A stretch of DNA of 64,000 bases from Clostridium niameyense (GTDB lineage Bacteria; Bacillota; Clostridia; Clostridiales; Clostridiaceae), in assembly GCF_001243045.1 (NCBI RefSeq), contig NZ_LN849007.1, forward strand, positions 2,136,989 through 2,200,988. Direction: 5' to 3'. Below the pieces are notes generated by a model. That model worked only from the letters and a program-made list of their open reading frames with translations, was not told where the DNA came from and searched no databases. Positions 55,628-63,154 of the stretch are shown in pieces (the stretch's first letter is position 1; every line of letters starts with the position of its first letter). Position numbers and translations under genes: made by a program.

Positions 55628-56105
55628 CTTCTTGTGGAATTGGTTTAAGTCCTAACTCATTCAGTATTTTTAACATTTGAGCATTTGTTTTATTTAATTC
55701 TGAAATACTATCATTCTTTTTTCTGCCATGTTGTTTACCATTATTCCATTCTACTGAAACACCACGCTCTTTTATATCTTCTATTAATCTATTTTTAATA
55801 TTCCATAAGGACATATAGTCACTTATTAAATCTTCATAGTGTTTTCCATATGTTCCATTTGACTCTAATTGTTTTAATAAATCTCTTTTTATTTCCATAA
55901 ATAAAATATTTCCCAGCTTATGCACACTATTTTTTGATGCACCCTTTTTTTGTGTGCTTTCTCGTGTCCATTTATATCTTTTTTTCCATGATTTAACTGT
56001 ATTAATTGATACCTCAAATTTATCAGCAATTTTTTGATATGTCATACCTAAAATATAATCTTCATAAGCTTTTTCACTCTTTGTTAAATTCTCCCTTTCA
56101 TTCAT
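55608..56105 (-). CDS. terminase small subunit
   Basis: 165 residues from ATG at 56105 (AGAGGTGA upstream); the frame is open to 56135. The N-terminal helix-turn-helix (GMTYQKIADKFEVSINTVKSWKKRY, about 21-45) binds packaging-site DNA; the C-terminal helix contacts the large subunit. The candidate cos region is directly upstream. Confidence 0.88.
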   Translation of the reverse strand: MNERENLTKSEKAYEDYILGMTYQKIADKFEVSINTVKSWKKRYKWTRESTQKKGASKNSVHKLGNILFMEIKRDLLKQLESNGTYGKHYEDLISDYMSLWNIKNRLIEDIKERGVSVEWNNGKQHGRKKNDSISELNKTNAQMLKILNELGLKPIPQEDDYDDI

Positions 56106-56240
56106 TTTAATCACCTCTTTTCCTCTAAAATGCACCCTATTTTTATTAAGTGTGCACCCCCCTTATGTGAAGCATTAAAATTTATCTTTTGTCTACCCTT
56201 CTACCCGTTCTTCCATTACTCTAAAATTTTTTTATTTTTT

Positions 56241-56256
56241 TGACCCGGGGGTGTAT
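56241..56256. other. candidate cos (packaging) region
   Basis: TGACCCGGGGGTGT, a G/C run with the palindrome CCCGGG, follows a long T-rich tract between HNH and small terminase genes, the usual site of cos in HNH-encoding siphoviruses. Such a GC-rich block stands out in this AT-rich region. Not provable from sequence alone. Confidence 0.4.
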
Positions 56257-56280
56257 AAGATACTAAATAATTCTGCACTC

Positions 56281-56601
56281 TTACCATCTTTCTTCATTCA
56301 ATTGTGGTTTTGCTTTGCGTCTTAGCTTTTCAGGATGTTCTTCATCATGGCAGCTATTACATAAAGATATTAAATTGCTTAGTGTTAATGCTAAATCTGG
56401 TCGTTTCCTTACATGCTCTTTATGGTGTACACATTGAGCCTCGCTATATAATCCTTTAGCCTTACACTTCTGACATTCACTGTTATCTCTTTCTAATGCT
56501 TCAGCTCTTTTGCCTAACCAATGAACAGAGTTATAAAAAGCTTTTATATTATTATGTTGTATTAGCTTTCTAATCCAATTTACTAATTCAGTTGTTGTCA
56601 T
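56281..56601 (-). CDS. HNH endonuclease, packaging-associated
   Basis: 106 residues. Zinc ligands Cys43/Cys46 and Cys81/Cys84, and the HNH core: His59-His60 in CVHHKEHV, Asn77 in LSNLISL, His85 and His89 in CHDEEHP. HNH proteins next to terminase are required for cos cleavage in several Firmicute and HK97-like phages. Confidence 0.92.
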   Translation of the reverse strand: MTTTELVNWIRKLIQHNNIKAFYNSVHWLGKRAEALERDNSECQKCKAKGLYSEAQCVHHKEHVRKRPDLALTLSNLISLCNSCHDEEHPEKLRRKAKPQLNEERW

Positions 56602-56789
56602 TCTTTATAACCTAACATTCAACCATCTTCTTTCTTTTTAACTTAACATATCTAATATTCTGTTAAACTCGCTTAATACTTAATAAGCATTGCATTTATA
56701 ATACTTATATTAGTTTTTAATTTTATTAGTTTAACACCTATCATTTATGTTAATCCTTATACATAAAAAAATAAAAATCATATGTATTT

Positions 56790-57335
56790 TTAAATTTTAA
56801 AATCCCTTCTAGCCTTATTCATTTGATCTTGTATTATTCCAATATATTTAAGTGTTATTGAAGGATCACTATGATTAAACATCTTCATCAATGTTGCTAC
56901 ATCTTTAGTCTGTTTATAGTAGTGATAACCAAAGGTTTTTCTAAGCGTATGAGTTCCTAAGTTACCTATTCCAAAGTCTTTTCCTACAGTTTTAATTATC
57001 TTATAAGCCTGAACTCTACTAATGGCTTTATTAACTCCTTCTCTTGATTTAATTAAATATTCATCTAACTCTCTGTTGGAACAATACCATTTGTATTCTT
57101 TCTCCAGAAGCTTATTTATTTCTATTATGTTTTGCTTAGATGTTTTCTTTTCTCTTATATAAATAAACCTTTTATCTTTAACATCTTTAACTTTAAGTCT
57201 TAATATATCGCTTATTCTAAGTCCTGTATAAACTCCTGTAATAAATAATATATAGTTTCTTTCATCTGTTCTCTTTAAGTACTCTTGTATATCTCTAACC
57301 TTTTGTGTATCTCTTATAGGCTCTACAAAATTCAA
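56790..57335 (-). CDS. tyrosine recombinase catalytic-domain protein
   Basis: 181 residues with the complete catalytic set: Arg40 in TGLRISDIL, lysine near 64, His129 and Arg132 in HTLRKTF, His155 in FNHSDPS and Tyr164 in TLKYIG. The N-terminal core-binding domain of true integrases is missing. In many Firmicute phages a protein like this sits between the late regulator and HNH/terminase. It is probably not the prophage integrase, which would lie outside the window. 188 bases without a gene follow before HNH. Confidence 0.85.
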   Translation of the reverse strand: MNFVEPIRDTQKVRDIQEYLKRTDERNYILFITGVYTGLRISDILRLKVKDVKDKRFIYIREKKTSKQNIIEINKLLEKEYKWYCSNRELDEYLIKSREGVNKAISRVQAYKIIKTVGKDFGIGNLGTHTLRKTFGYHYYKQTKDVATLMKMFNHSDPSITLKYIGIIQDQMNKARRDFKI

Positions 57336-57336
57336 C

Positions 57337-57540
57337 TCATTTTGTCACCTGCCTTAAAGCTCCCTTGTGTCTTTTATATCTATCATGTTTCATCATATCC
57401 ACATAATCACTAAAGGAGAGGTTTTCTTTATTTCCTCTCCTACTCTTTTTTTTATTATGTTTTCTATTCTTCTTTAATTCCTTATGCATTCTTGGTTGCT
57501 GTGCTTCTATTATTTTTTCTATTTTCAAACCTCTCACCAC
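57337..57540 (-). CDS. small basic phage protein
   Basis: 67 residues, very basic (KELKKNRKHNKKKSRRGNK), ending in YVDMMKHDRYKRHKG. It starts at GTG; the ribosome site is poor, so the start is uncertain. It ends one base before the recombinase gene. Nucleic-acid binding is likely from charge only. Confidence 0.6.
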   Translation of the reverse strand: MVRGLKIEKIIEAQQPRMHKELKKNRKHNKKKSRRGNKENLSFSDYVDMMKHDRYKRHKGALRQVTK

Positions 57541-57583
57541 CTATGTATATGAATATAATCTCTTAAGCTCTATTAAGTATGTA

Positions 57584-57616
57584 AAAAGCACCTAACTATA
57601 ACAGTTAAGTGCTTTT
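57584..57616. terminator. terminator between early and late regions
   Basis: AAAAGCAC-TAACT pairs with AGTTA-GTGCTTTT, functional in both directions, between the sigma-like regulator and the first late gene. Confidence 0.75.
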
Positions 57617-57701
57617 CTAAATATGAAAATGAATAAAAATCTTTTAATCCATATTTTATATATTAAACTAAAAAGGTGCTACTTTTCTATACTTTATAAC
57701 G

Positions 57702-58160
57702 CTATTTTCCCGCTACTTTTTCGCTACCCTCTACAAATAATACAGGTATCATCTTCTTTATTGCTCTATTTTTAAGATTTCTGCACCAAGCTTCGCACAT
57801 ATCCATTCTTCTGCTTACATTAGTCCAGCTTTTTTTTCTTTCGTTGAAAAATTTTAATTCAATTATTCTTCTTTCTTTTTCATTTAATACCTCCAACGCA
57901 TTATTTACTTTTTCCACTTCTATCTCTTTAGCTCTTTTTATCCTCTTTAAATATTTTATTCTTTCTTCTTTATTTATAACTTCTTCTTCAACTGAATTGT
58001 TTATTTTAAAAGTTTGACCTGTTTTTTCACTATAAGATATAGCACCTATTCCTTTATAATCCTTTTCTACTTCTTCAATATTTAATTCTAAATTTTTAAT
58101 CTCATTTATTAACGTTGTATATTCATTTAATATTTTTTCAATCTTATGTTCAAATTTCAT
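57702..58160 (-). CDS. sigma-like phage late transcription regulator (ArpU/RinA class)
   Basis: 152 residues. A long N-terminal coiled coil is followed by a sigma-region-4-like part: LNEKERRIIELKFFNERKKSWTN, then RRMDMCEAWCRNLKNRAIKKM. Proteins of this layout at this place switch on the packaging and structural operon. A terminator follows, and the late genes begin beyond it, which fits. It starts directly after the preceding stop (TAAATG). Confidence 0.8.
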   Translation of the reverse strand: MKFEHKIEKILNEYTTLINEIKNLELNIEEVEKDYKGIGAISYSEKTGQTFKINNSVEEEVINKEERIKYLKRIKRAKEIEVEKVNNALEVLNEKERRIIELKFFNERKKSWTNVSRRMDMCEAWCRNLKNRAIKKMIPVLFVEGSEKVAGK

Positions 58161-58316
58161 TTACTCCTCCTTATTTTTCCTTATTTCACATACATCTTTC
58201 TCCCCACAATTCTTACAGTTAAAAGAACAAATATTATTTTCTTCCTTACTTGTCTTTATAACTGCCACTATGATTGTCATTATAATTATAATAACTGTAG
58301 CCAGTATAGTTAACAT
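58161..58316 (-). CDS. small single-pass membrane protein with Cys pairs
   Basis: 51 residues translated from the sequence. A hydrophobic helix (about 2-20, rich in Ile), then CSFNCKNCGEKDVC. The site GGGGG lies before ATG at 58316 and the stop abuts the next start. Nothing recognised; the four cysteines could bind metal. Confidence 0.65.
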   Translation of the reverse strand: MLTILATVIIIIMTIIVAVIKTSKEENNICSFNCKNCGEKDVCEIRKNKEE

Positions 58317-58326
58317 CTAATTCCCC

Positions 58327-59355
58327 CTATTTTTGAATATAATTATATATGTTCTTAATAACTATATTTATAGAGCCATCTCCAGCCTTTTTAATTTCAA
58401 ATTTATCAGTATCATTATAAGTTTTTTCATCCATACATATTTCTATATTGTTATCTAATTTCAATTTTCTTTTTCTAAACTTTTTATCTACATAATCCTT
58501 ATCTATAATTACTTTTTCTTTTATTCCTTCCTCTTCTATAAATTCACTATAACTAAATTTAACTTCCGAATCCCCAAAAATATCTTGGGATAACTCTTCT
58601 ACATTTATGGTATCTTTTTCTTTTAAAGCTTTATTTACGTTTCTTATAACTTTTTCTGATAACTCTGCATTTTCTCCCAAATTTGTTTTAATCCATTTAT
58701 CTGTAGCCTTTATAAACTTTTTAGTATTATCTCTTTCATTTTCTACTCTAGTACATCCTAAATACTTATTTATAAAGTAATTTGAACCATACTCTTCATT
58801 TTTTGATTTACTTTGTTTATCTATTACCATTAAATTAAAGTCCTGATCCTCTCTTATAGGTTTTATAAATGCACATTTTTGAATTTTAGTGCTGCTGACA
58901 GGTAAACTTTGTACTTCAGGATATATTTTAATTTTTATTCTATCTTCTATTACATCTACTTAATGGATATAATTTTTTACATAATCCATTTTCAATATAA
59001 CTAACATAGGACCATATTCAGTAGATATTGATACTATCATTAAATCACATGAAGTAATACTTTCATTTCCTTTCATCAATATAAAGAGTTGCTTAGCTAA
59101 TTCCTTAGATACTTCAATAAAATCACTTTGTCCATTTAAATATCCTTGTGAAATATTCTTTACTATGCTTTCTTCTTTAAATTTAGCATATTGCAAATTT
59201 TCATCTTTTAAGCATTTATCTAGATGCTTTAATATGAACTTGTAGATTTCTTCATCTAGACTAAGTCTAAATTGATTTAAAATAGGCTCCTCATTATTAT
59301 TATCCAAAATATGAATTACAGCTTCATTTATATTAATTTCTTTTATATATTCCAT
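58327..59355 (-). pseudogene. nucleoid-associated protein (NdpA/YejK family) interrupted by one in-frame stop
   Basis: The frame from ATG 59355 runs 131 codons to TAA (58960-58962) and continues open in the same frame to 58327. Together it would make about 342 residues, the usual NdpA length. The N-terminal half has INEAVIHILDNNNEEPIL and LMIVSISTEYGPMLVILKMD. Across the stop the text goes on as VDVIEDRIKIKIYPEVQSLP and IQKCAFIKP, a family hallmark, and the rest (YFINKYLGC ... KFSYSEFIEEEGIK) is the C-terminal part. One substitution explains the break; a second start at 58830 is possible but lacks a clear ribosome site. Confidence 0.75.
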
Positions 59356-59375
59356 AAAATTAACCCCTTTCTATT

Positions 59376-59765
59376 TTAAAATGGTATATCTCCATCATCC
59401 TCAACTGAAACAACATCATTCCATTGTGTAGAACTATTCGCAGGCTTGTCTGCCCATTGTAAAAACTGTATTTCCTCCGATATTACTTCGGTAACATATC
59501 TTTTTGTGCCATCTTTAGCTTCATAGTTTCTAGTTTGAATTCTTCCATGCACCGCTACTAATTTACCTTTAGCCACATAGTTTGCTGTAGCTTCTGCCTG
59601 TTTTCCCCATACTACTATAGGAATAAAATCAGCTTCTTGTTGTCCCTCCCTTTTATACCTTCTTTCTACTGCTAAAACAAATGTGGCTACTGCTGTACCA
59701 TTTCCAGGTGTAAATTTTAACTCCGGGTCCTTGGTCAACCTTCCTATTAAAACAACCTTATTCAT
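59376..59765 (-). CDS. ssb: single-stranded DNA-binding protein
   Basis: 129 residues. OB fold: MNKVVLIGRLTKDPELKFTP, VATFVLAVERRYK, IPIVVWGKQAEATANYV, and the acidic tail DDGDIPF that binds partner enzymes. A phage copy serving replication. It begins directly after the stop of the small basic gene upstream. Confidence 0.96.
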   Translation of the reverse strand: MNKVVLIGRLTKDPELKFTPGNGTAVATFVLAVERRYKREGQQEADFIPIVVWGKQAEATANYVAKGKLVAVHGRIQTRNYEAKDGTKRYVTEVISEEIQFLQWADKPANSSTQWNDVVSVEDDGDIPF

Positions 59766-59939
59766 TTATTTTCCACCCTTTCTTTTTCTCTTTACTCTTC
59801 CTAATTGCAATCTATATTTATACAATTTATTTCTGTTTTTCACTCTCCTTTTATATTTATTTTTAGGTTTAGCATTATTCCAAATTCTAGCTATAACATT
59901 TTTATATGCTCTATCTAAAACAGAATCTATATAAGACAT
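59766..59939 (-). CDS. small very basic phage protein
   Basis: 57 residues translated from the sequence: MSYIDSVLDRAYKNVIARIW followed by a Lys/Arg-rich tail ending KRKRKGGK. AAGGGGGAT before ATG and immediate junction with ssb support it. Function unknown; charge suggests nucleic-acid contact. Confidence 0.65.
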   Translation of the reverse strand: MSYIDSVLDRAYKNVIARIWNNAKPKNKYKRRVKNRNKLYKYRLQLGRVKRKRKGGK

Positions 59940-60026
59940 ATTTATCCCCCTTTGTACTACCTAATTAATACTCTAGTACAGTTTAGGTAGAAAGGTATAT
60001 CTGAATAGCTTTCTACCTATTAATTT

Positions 60027-60134
60027 TTACTTCCTAATGTTTCTCTTTTTATTAGCTTTCAATTGCTTATCTATGATTTTAAACATATCACATTGCTTAC
60101 CAAATTTTATTTTTTCCCCTGGTATAATCTGCAT
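60027..60134 (-). CDS. short phage ORF
   Basis: 35 residues: MQIIPGEKIKFGKQCDMFKI, basic tail. AGGAGGT nine bases before the ATG is the main evidence. Between it and the next gene lies an 11-base inverted repeat (59984-60019). Confidence 0.5.
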   Translation of the reverse strand: MQIIPGEKIKFGKQCDMFKIIDKQLKANKKRNIRK

Positions 60135-60156
60135 TAGAATACAACCTCCTAAGTTT

Positions 60157-60435
60157 CTAACCTTGATATAAAATTTTCTTGCCAGTTACTTTTGCATATT
60201 CTAATTCTACCCTAGCTCCTTTACTATCCTCCCAATTATTTAACATATATACTGAATCACATTGATCTATCATAGCTGTACAAATGGGCATATATGCTTC
60301 ATAGGGAAATCCTTCTGGTAAAATACTAGGATTCATACAAATATTACCCTCTTTTTTCAACTTACATTCGGCATCTTTAAATATTTTTTTATAATCTTTT
60401 AATCCAGTTATTTTTCCAGCTATATAAATTTTCAC
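60157..60435 (-). CDS. DUF4406 protein (nucleoside deoxyribosyltransferase-like)
   Basis: 92 residues: MKIYIAGKITGLKDYKKIF, MNPSILPEGFPYEAYMPIC, CDSVYMLNNWEDSKGARVELEYA. This is the phage DUF4406 family, related in fold to nucleoside 2-deoxyribosyltransferases. A role in nucleotide metabolism is possible but untested. Confidence 0.85.
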   Translation of the reverse strand: MKIYIAGKITGLKDYKKIFKDAECKLKKEGNICMNPSILPEGFPYEAYMPICTAMIDQCDSVYMLNNWEDSKGARVELEYAKVTGKKILYQG

Positions 60436-60471
60436 TTTTCATCCTCCTTCGTATTTTATTTGAAGTGCGAC

Positions 60472-60639
60472 TTAATTCAATATTGCTTCTAATTCTTCTT
60501 TTAATATTCCCTTTAACTCGTCAGCTTCTTGTATCATATTTTCAAGTAGAGTTATCTTTTCCAATATATCTCTTTCTTTGTAATATAATTCACATGAATC
60601 TTCCTTTAATTCATTTATTATTTGTTCTGTAATATTCAT
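60472..60639 (-). CDS. short acidic coiled-coil phage ORF
   Basis: 55 residues translated from the sequence: MNITEQIINELKEDSCELYY ... LEAILN. Helical, acidic, with heptad-like leucines. AAGGTGGG lies 11-12 bases before ATG. Nothing recognised. Confidence 0.5.
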   Translation of the reverse strand: MNITEQIINELKEDSCELYYKERDILEKITLLENMIQEADELKGILKEELEAILN

Positions 60640-60741
60640 ATATAACTACCCACCTTCTTTTGAATTGTAACTTAACTATGGTGTATTAATATAAACTACA
60701 ATAACCTTTTCCCAAGGTAAATTTGACACCTTATTTTCTGC

Positions 60742-61026
60742 CTACTTTTTAATATGTTCTTCACTTGTTGGATGCCCTTCATCATAATTATCTATATACT
60801 GTTCTTCCAATTCTTCAGTATCAAAAGACTTGAAATATATTCTTTCATCACTTACGTAAACCTCATCTATATAAGCTTCTTCCCAACTACCTGTCCAATA
60901 ACAATATCCATCATCTGCAACCACTTCGGAGTTTACCATTGGGATTATTCTTAATGTTGGATTTTCCTTCGCTAATATAATTAGTTTTTGTATATTTTCT
61001 TGTTGAACTTCATTTTCTTTTTTCAT
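60742..61026 (-). CDS. phage hypothetical protein
   Basis: 94 residues from ATG at 61026 (GGGAGGAA upstream); the frame is open to 61053. VNSEVVADDGYCYWTGSWEEAYIDEVYVSDERIYF marks a small family seen in clostridial phages by my recollection; no function known. Acidic overall. Confidence 0.65.
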   Translation of the reverse strand: MKKENEVQQENIQKLIILAKENPTLRIIPMVNSEVVADDGYCYWTGSWEEAYIDEVYVSDERIYFKSFDTEELEEQYIDNYDEGHPTSEEHIKK

Positions 61027-61079
61027 TATAAATTCCTCCCTAAAATACTTCACATTAATTTCATATTGTGTCTTAATAT

Positions 61080-61262
61080 TTAAAAATATATCTTTTTATT
61101 TTCTCCTAGCGGAAACCTTCTATAATAACATTTACCTCTTTGAATACTTTTTAATTGAATGATTTTTATAAAATTCTTAGTTTGCTCCAATTGATTTTCA
61201 CTACAATCTTTTCTAAAATAATCTTTACTATTTACTCTAAATTCAACTCTATATCTATTCAT
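61080..61262 (-). CDS. small basic phage hypothetical protein
   Basis: 60 residues from ATG at 61262 (GAGG seven bases upstream), overlapping the ASCH-like gene by 8 bases. MNRYRVEFRVNSKDYFRKDC, rich in Lys/Arg/Tyr. Nothing recognised. Confidence 0.55.
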   Translation of the reverse strand: MNRYRVEFRVNSKDYFRKDCSENQLEQTKNFIKIIQLKSIQRGKCYYRRFPLGENKKIYF

Positions 61263-61905
61263 TAAAATCCTCAATTCTTTCAAACTCTATTACCCATACC
61301 CAAGGATCACTGTTCCAACTATATTTGTTTAACTGTTCTTTTTTTAATGTACTATTCCATAGTTCTTTAAACTTACTGGTCCATCCGTCATATCCTATTA
61401 TTCCCTCACCTAATGCTCCCTGGTAATCTAATCCTTGTAATCTTTCAATTCTTACCTCTTTTACTTTTAAAAATATTCTTGCTGCTACTTTTGGCATAAA
61501 TATAGAAGGATGCCAACCATTCTTACTTTCATATCTTAATAATTTTATATACGTTTCACTATCTACATTAGTTGTTTTTAATTTATAATTAGGTTTTGCT
61601 TTATATAAAAATTTAGCTCTATAATTCATATTGCTTAGGCTTTGCACTTTCCATGTTTCTCTCACCCAAAGAATATCTCCTGGAAGATATGGAGCTTTAA
61701 TACGTTTTTCCACTTTTACATTTGCTATATCATCAATATCCCCATGTCCAAATATTGCATGATTAAATATAACTCCATCTTCTGAACTAGTTCCTATAAA
61801 ATTAAGTCTAGAAGAAACATCTTTTATTATTCTTCTTGTAGTTGTCTTTCTTCCGCTTAAAATAGCTTCAACCATTTCTGTATTAAAAAGTATTGGCTTT
61901 TTCAA
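61255..61905 (-). CDS. ASCH-like phage protein
   Basis: 216 residues. PILFNTEMVEAILSGRKTTTRR at the start, YLPGDILWVRETW in the middle, HPSIFMPKVAARIFLKVKEVRIERLQ and PWVWVIEFERI at the end: the phage family with an ASCH (PUA-like) fold thought to bind RNA or modified bases. Widespread in phage early regions, function unproven. Confidence 0.82.
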   Translation of the reverse strand: MKKPILFNTEMVEAILSGRKTTTRRIIKDVSSRLNFIGTSSEDGVIFNHAIFGHGDIDDIANVKVEKRIKAPYLPGDILWVRETWKVQSLSNMNYRAKFLYKAKPNYKLKTTNVDSETYIKLLRYESKNGWHPSIFMPKVAARIFLKVKEVRIERLQGLDYQGALGEGIIGYDGWTSKFKELWNSTLKKEQLNKYSWNSDPWVWVIEFERIEDFNE

Positions 61906-61935
61906 TTACCTCACCTTCCTAAATTATCAATATTT

Positions 61936-62217
61936 TTATTCTTTATAAGCTTGTACTAAAACTATTCCTTTATCTTTCCAACCTCTTTTAACTAGCTTCT
62001 TAGTATGTTTATTAAACTCTTTTCTTATATCAACATTTTTAGCTTTCTTAAGTGTATACAACATACCAACACATACCTGTATTACATCTAGCACCTCCTC
62101 TGTAGTATTTTCTGTATCATTATTTAAAATAGCTTCCTTAACTTCATTAACTTCTTCCTGCAATTTTAATAGTTCTTCTGGAAGTGTTTCCTCTTTATCT
62201 AAAATCATTAAATGCAT
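61936..62217 (-). CDS. MazG-like nucleotide pyrophosphohydrolase
   Basis: 93 residues. Metal-binding acids in EEVNEVKEAI (Glu21, Glu22, Glu25) and EEVLDVIQV (Glu41, Asp44) fit the all-alpha NTP pyrophosphatase family. Phage MazG-like proteins may adjust nucleotide or alarmone pools. Small, probably an oligomer. Confidence 0.78.
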   Translation of the reverse strand: MHLMILDKEETLPEELLKLQEEVNEVKEAILNNDTENTTEEVLDVIQVCVGMLYTLKKAKNVDIRKEFNKHTKKLVKRGWKDKGIVLVQAYKE

Positions 62218-62220
62218 ATT

Positions 62221-62610
62221 TTACATCCTTTCAACTTTAATTCTTCCGCACCTCATATCATTTAAATTTATGCCCTCTGTATATCCTTGTACTGTTTTTA
62301 TAACCGCTATATATTTTGATTTAAATATTACCCTACCTTTTATATCAACACTTCTAAGTCTTTCAGTATTTCTTAAATATTTAACTTGTACTATATCTCC
62401 AGTAGTAAAACTGATTATCTTAGGCTTATATTTTTCTTTTCTTCTTATTTTTTCTGCCCCTTTAAGTGTTAGTCCCATATTTTCTGCTTTAAGCTTTACA
62501 GCTATAACACTCCTGTTTAATTTATTTCCTATAGCTTCAATGTCCATTGCCTTACAATTTCTTTCTAAAAATTGTTGTTCCTCTGGTGTCCAAAACCTAT
62601 ATCTAGACAC
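62221..62610 (-). CDS. Myb/SANT-like DNA-binding phage protein
   Basis: 129 residues from GTG at 62610 (GAGGGGG nine bases upstream; an earlier TTG at 62628 overlaps the preceding gene). RFWTPEEQQFLERNCKAMD and IGNKLNRSVIAVKLKAENMG form a SANT-like helix-turn-helix; the C-terminal half is a small beta domain (GDIVQVKYL, KGRVIFKSKYIAV). Confidence 0.75.
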   Translation of the reverse strand: MSRYRFWTPEEQQFLERNCKAMDIEAIGNKLNRSVIAVKLKAENMGLTLKGAEKIRRKEKYKPKIISFTTGDIVQVKYLRNTERLRSVDIKGRVIFKSKYIAVIKTVQGYTEGINLNDMRCGRIKVERM

Positions 62611-62614
62611 TTTT

Positions 62615-63154
62615 TTATTCCCCCTCAATCATCTTTTTTGCTATACTGCCCAACATAGTCTTTATATTTTGTGGTAACTGCTCTTCCTGTCTTTTATTTG
62701 CTACAGTTACTTTATAACTTCTCATAAAGTTAGATCCTATAACTGTTTCTATAGCATTTACACTTTCTTGACTCCAATTGTGGAGTATATTATGGCTGCC
62801 TATAGTTTGCTGTATTTTTACTGGTAACTTATTAAATTCTTCTTCTGCATTATAAGCTGAATTTTTTATAGCCTTTCTAACTAATCCCCATGCTTCAATC
62901 TCTGTCATTTCACTTTGACCACCCGTTTTTATATAATTTATAGCTTCTATTACTTCTGCAACACTTGGAGGAAATTTATTAGTTGCTATAATTTTCTTAA
63001 TTGCAATCTGCACTAAGTTATATTCATACTCTTGTAACATGCTTGACCATAAATTAACCATAGCTTTAGCATCTATAGGTTTTAAATCTCTTGCCCATTG
63101 TGGATAAGCAGCTTTTATTACACTTAAAATTTTTATTGTATCCGTATTATTCAT
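62615..63154 (-). CDS. replicative helicase loader-like protein
   Basis: 179 residues from ATG at 63154 (AGGTG upstream). IKAAYPQWARD, MVNLWSSMLQEYEYNLVQIAIKKIIATNKFPPSVAEVIE is the pattern of the phage loader family that includes SPP1 gp39. It would hand the replicative helicase to the origin opened by the initiator encoded just upstream, which it overlaps by 8 bases. Confidence 0.85.
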   Translation of the reverse strand: MNNTDTIKILSVIKAAYPQWARDLKPIDAKAMVNLWSSMLQEYEYNLVQIAIKKIIATNKFPPSVAEVIEAINYIKTGGQSEMTEIEAWGLVRKAIKNSAYNAEEEFNKLPVKIQQTIGSHNILHNWSQESVNAIETVIGSNFMRSYKVTVANKRQEEQLPQNIKTMLGSIAKKMIEGE

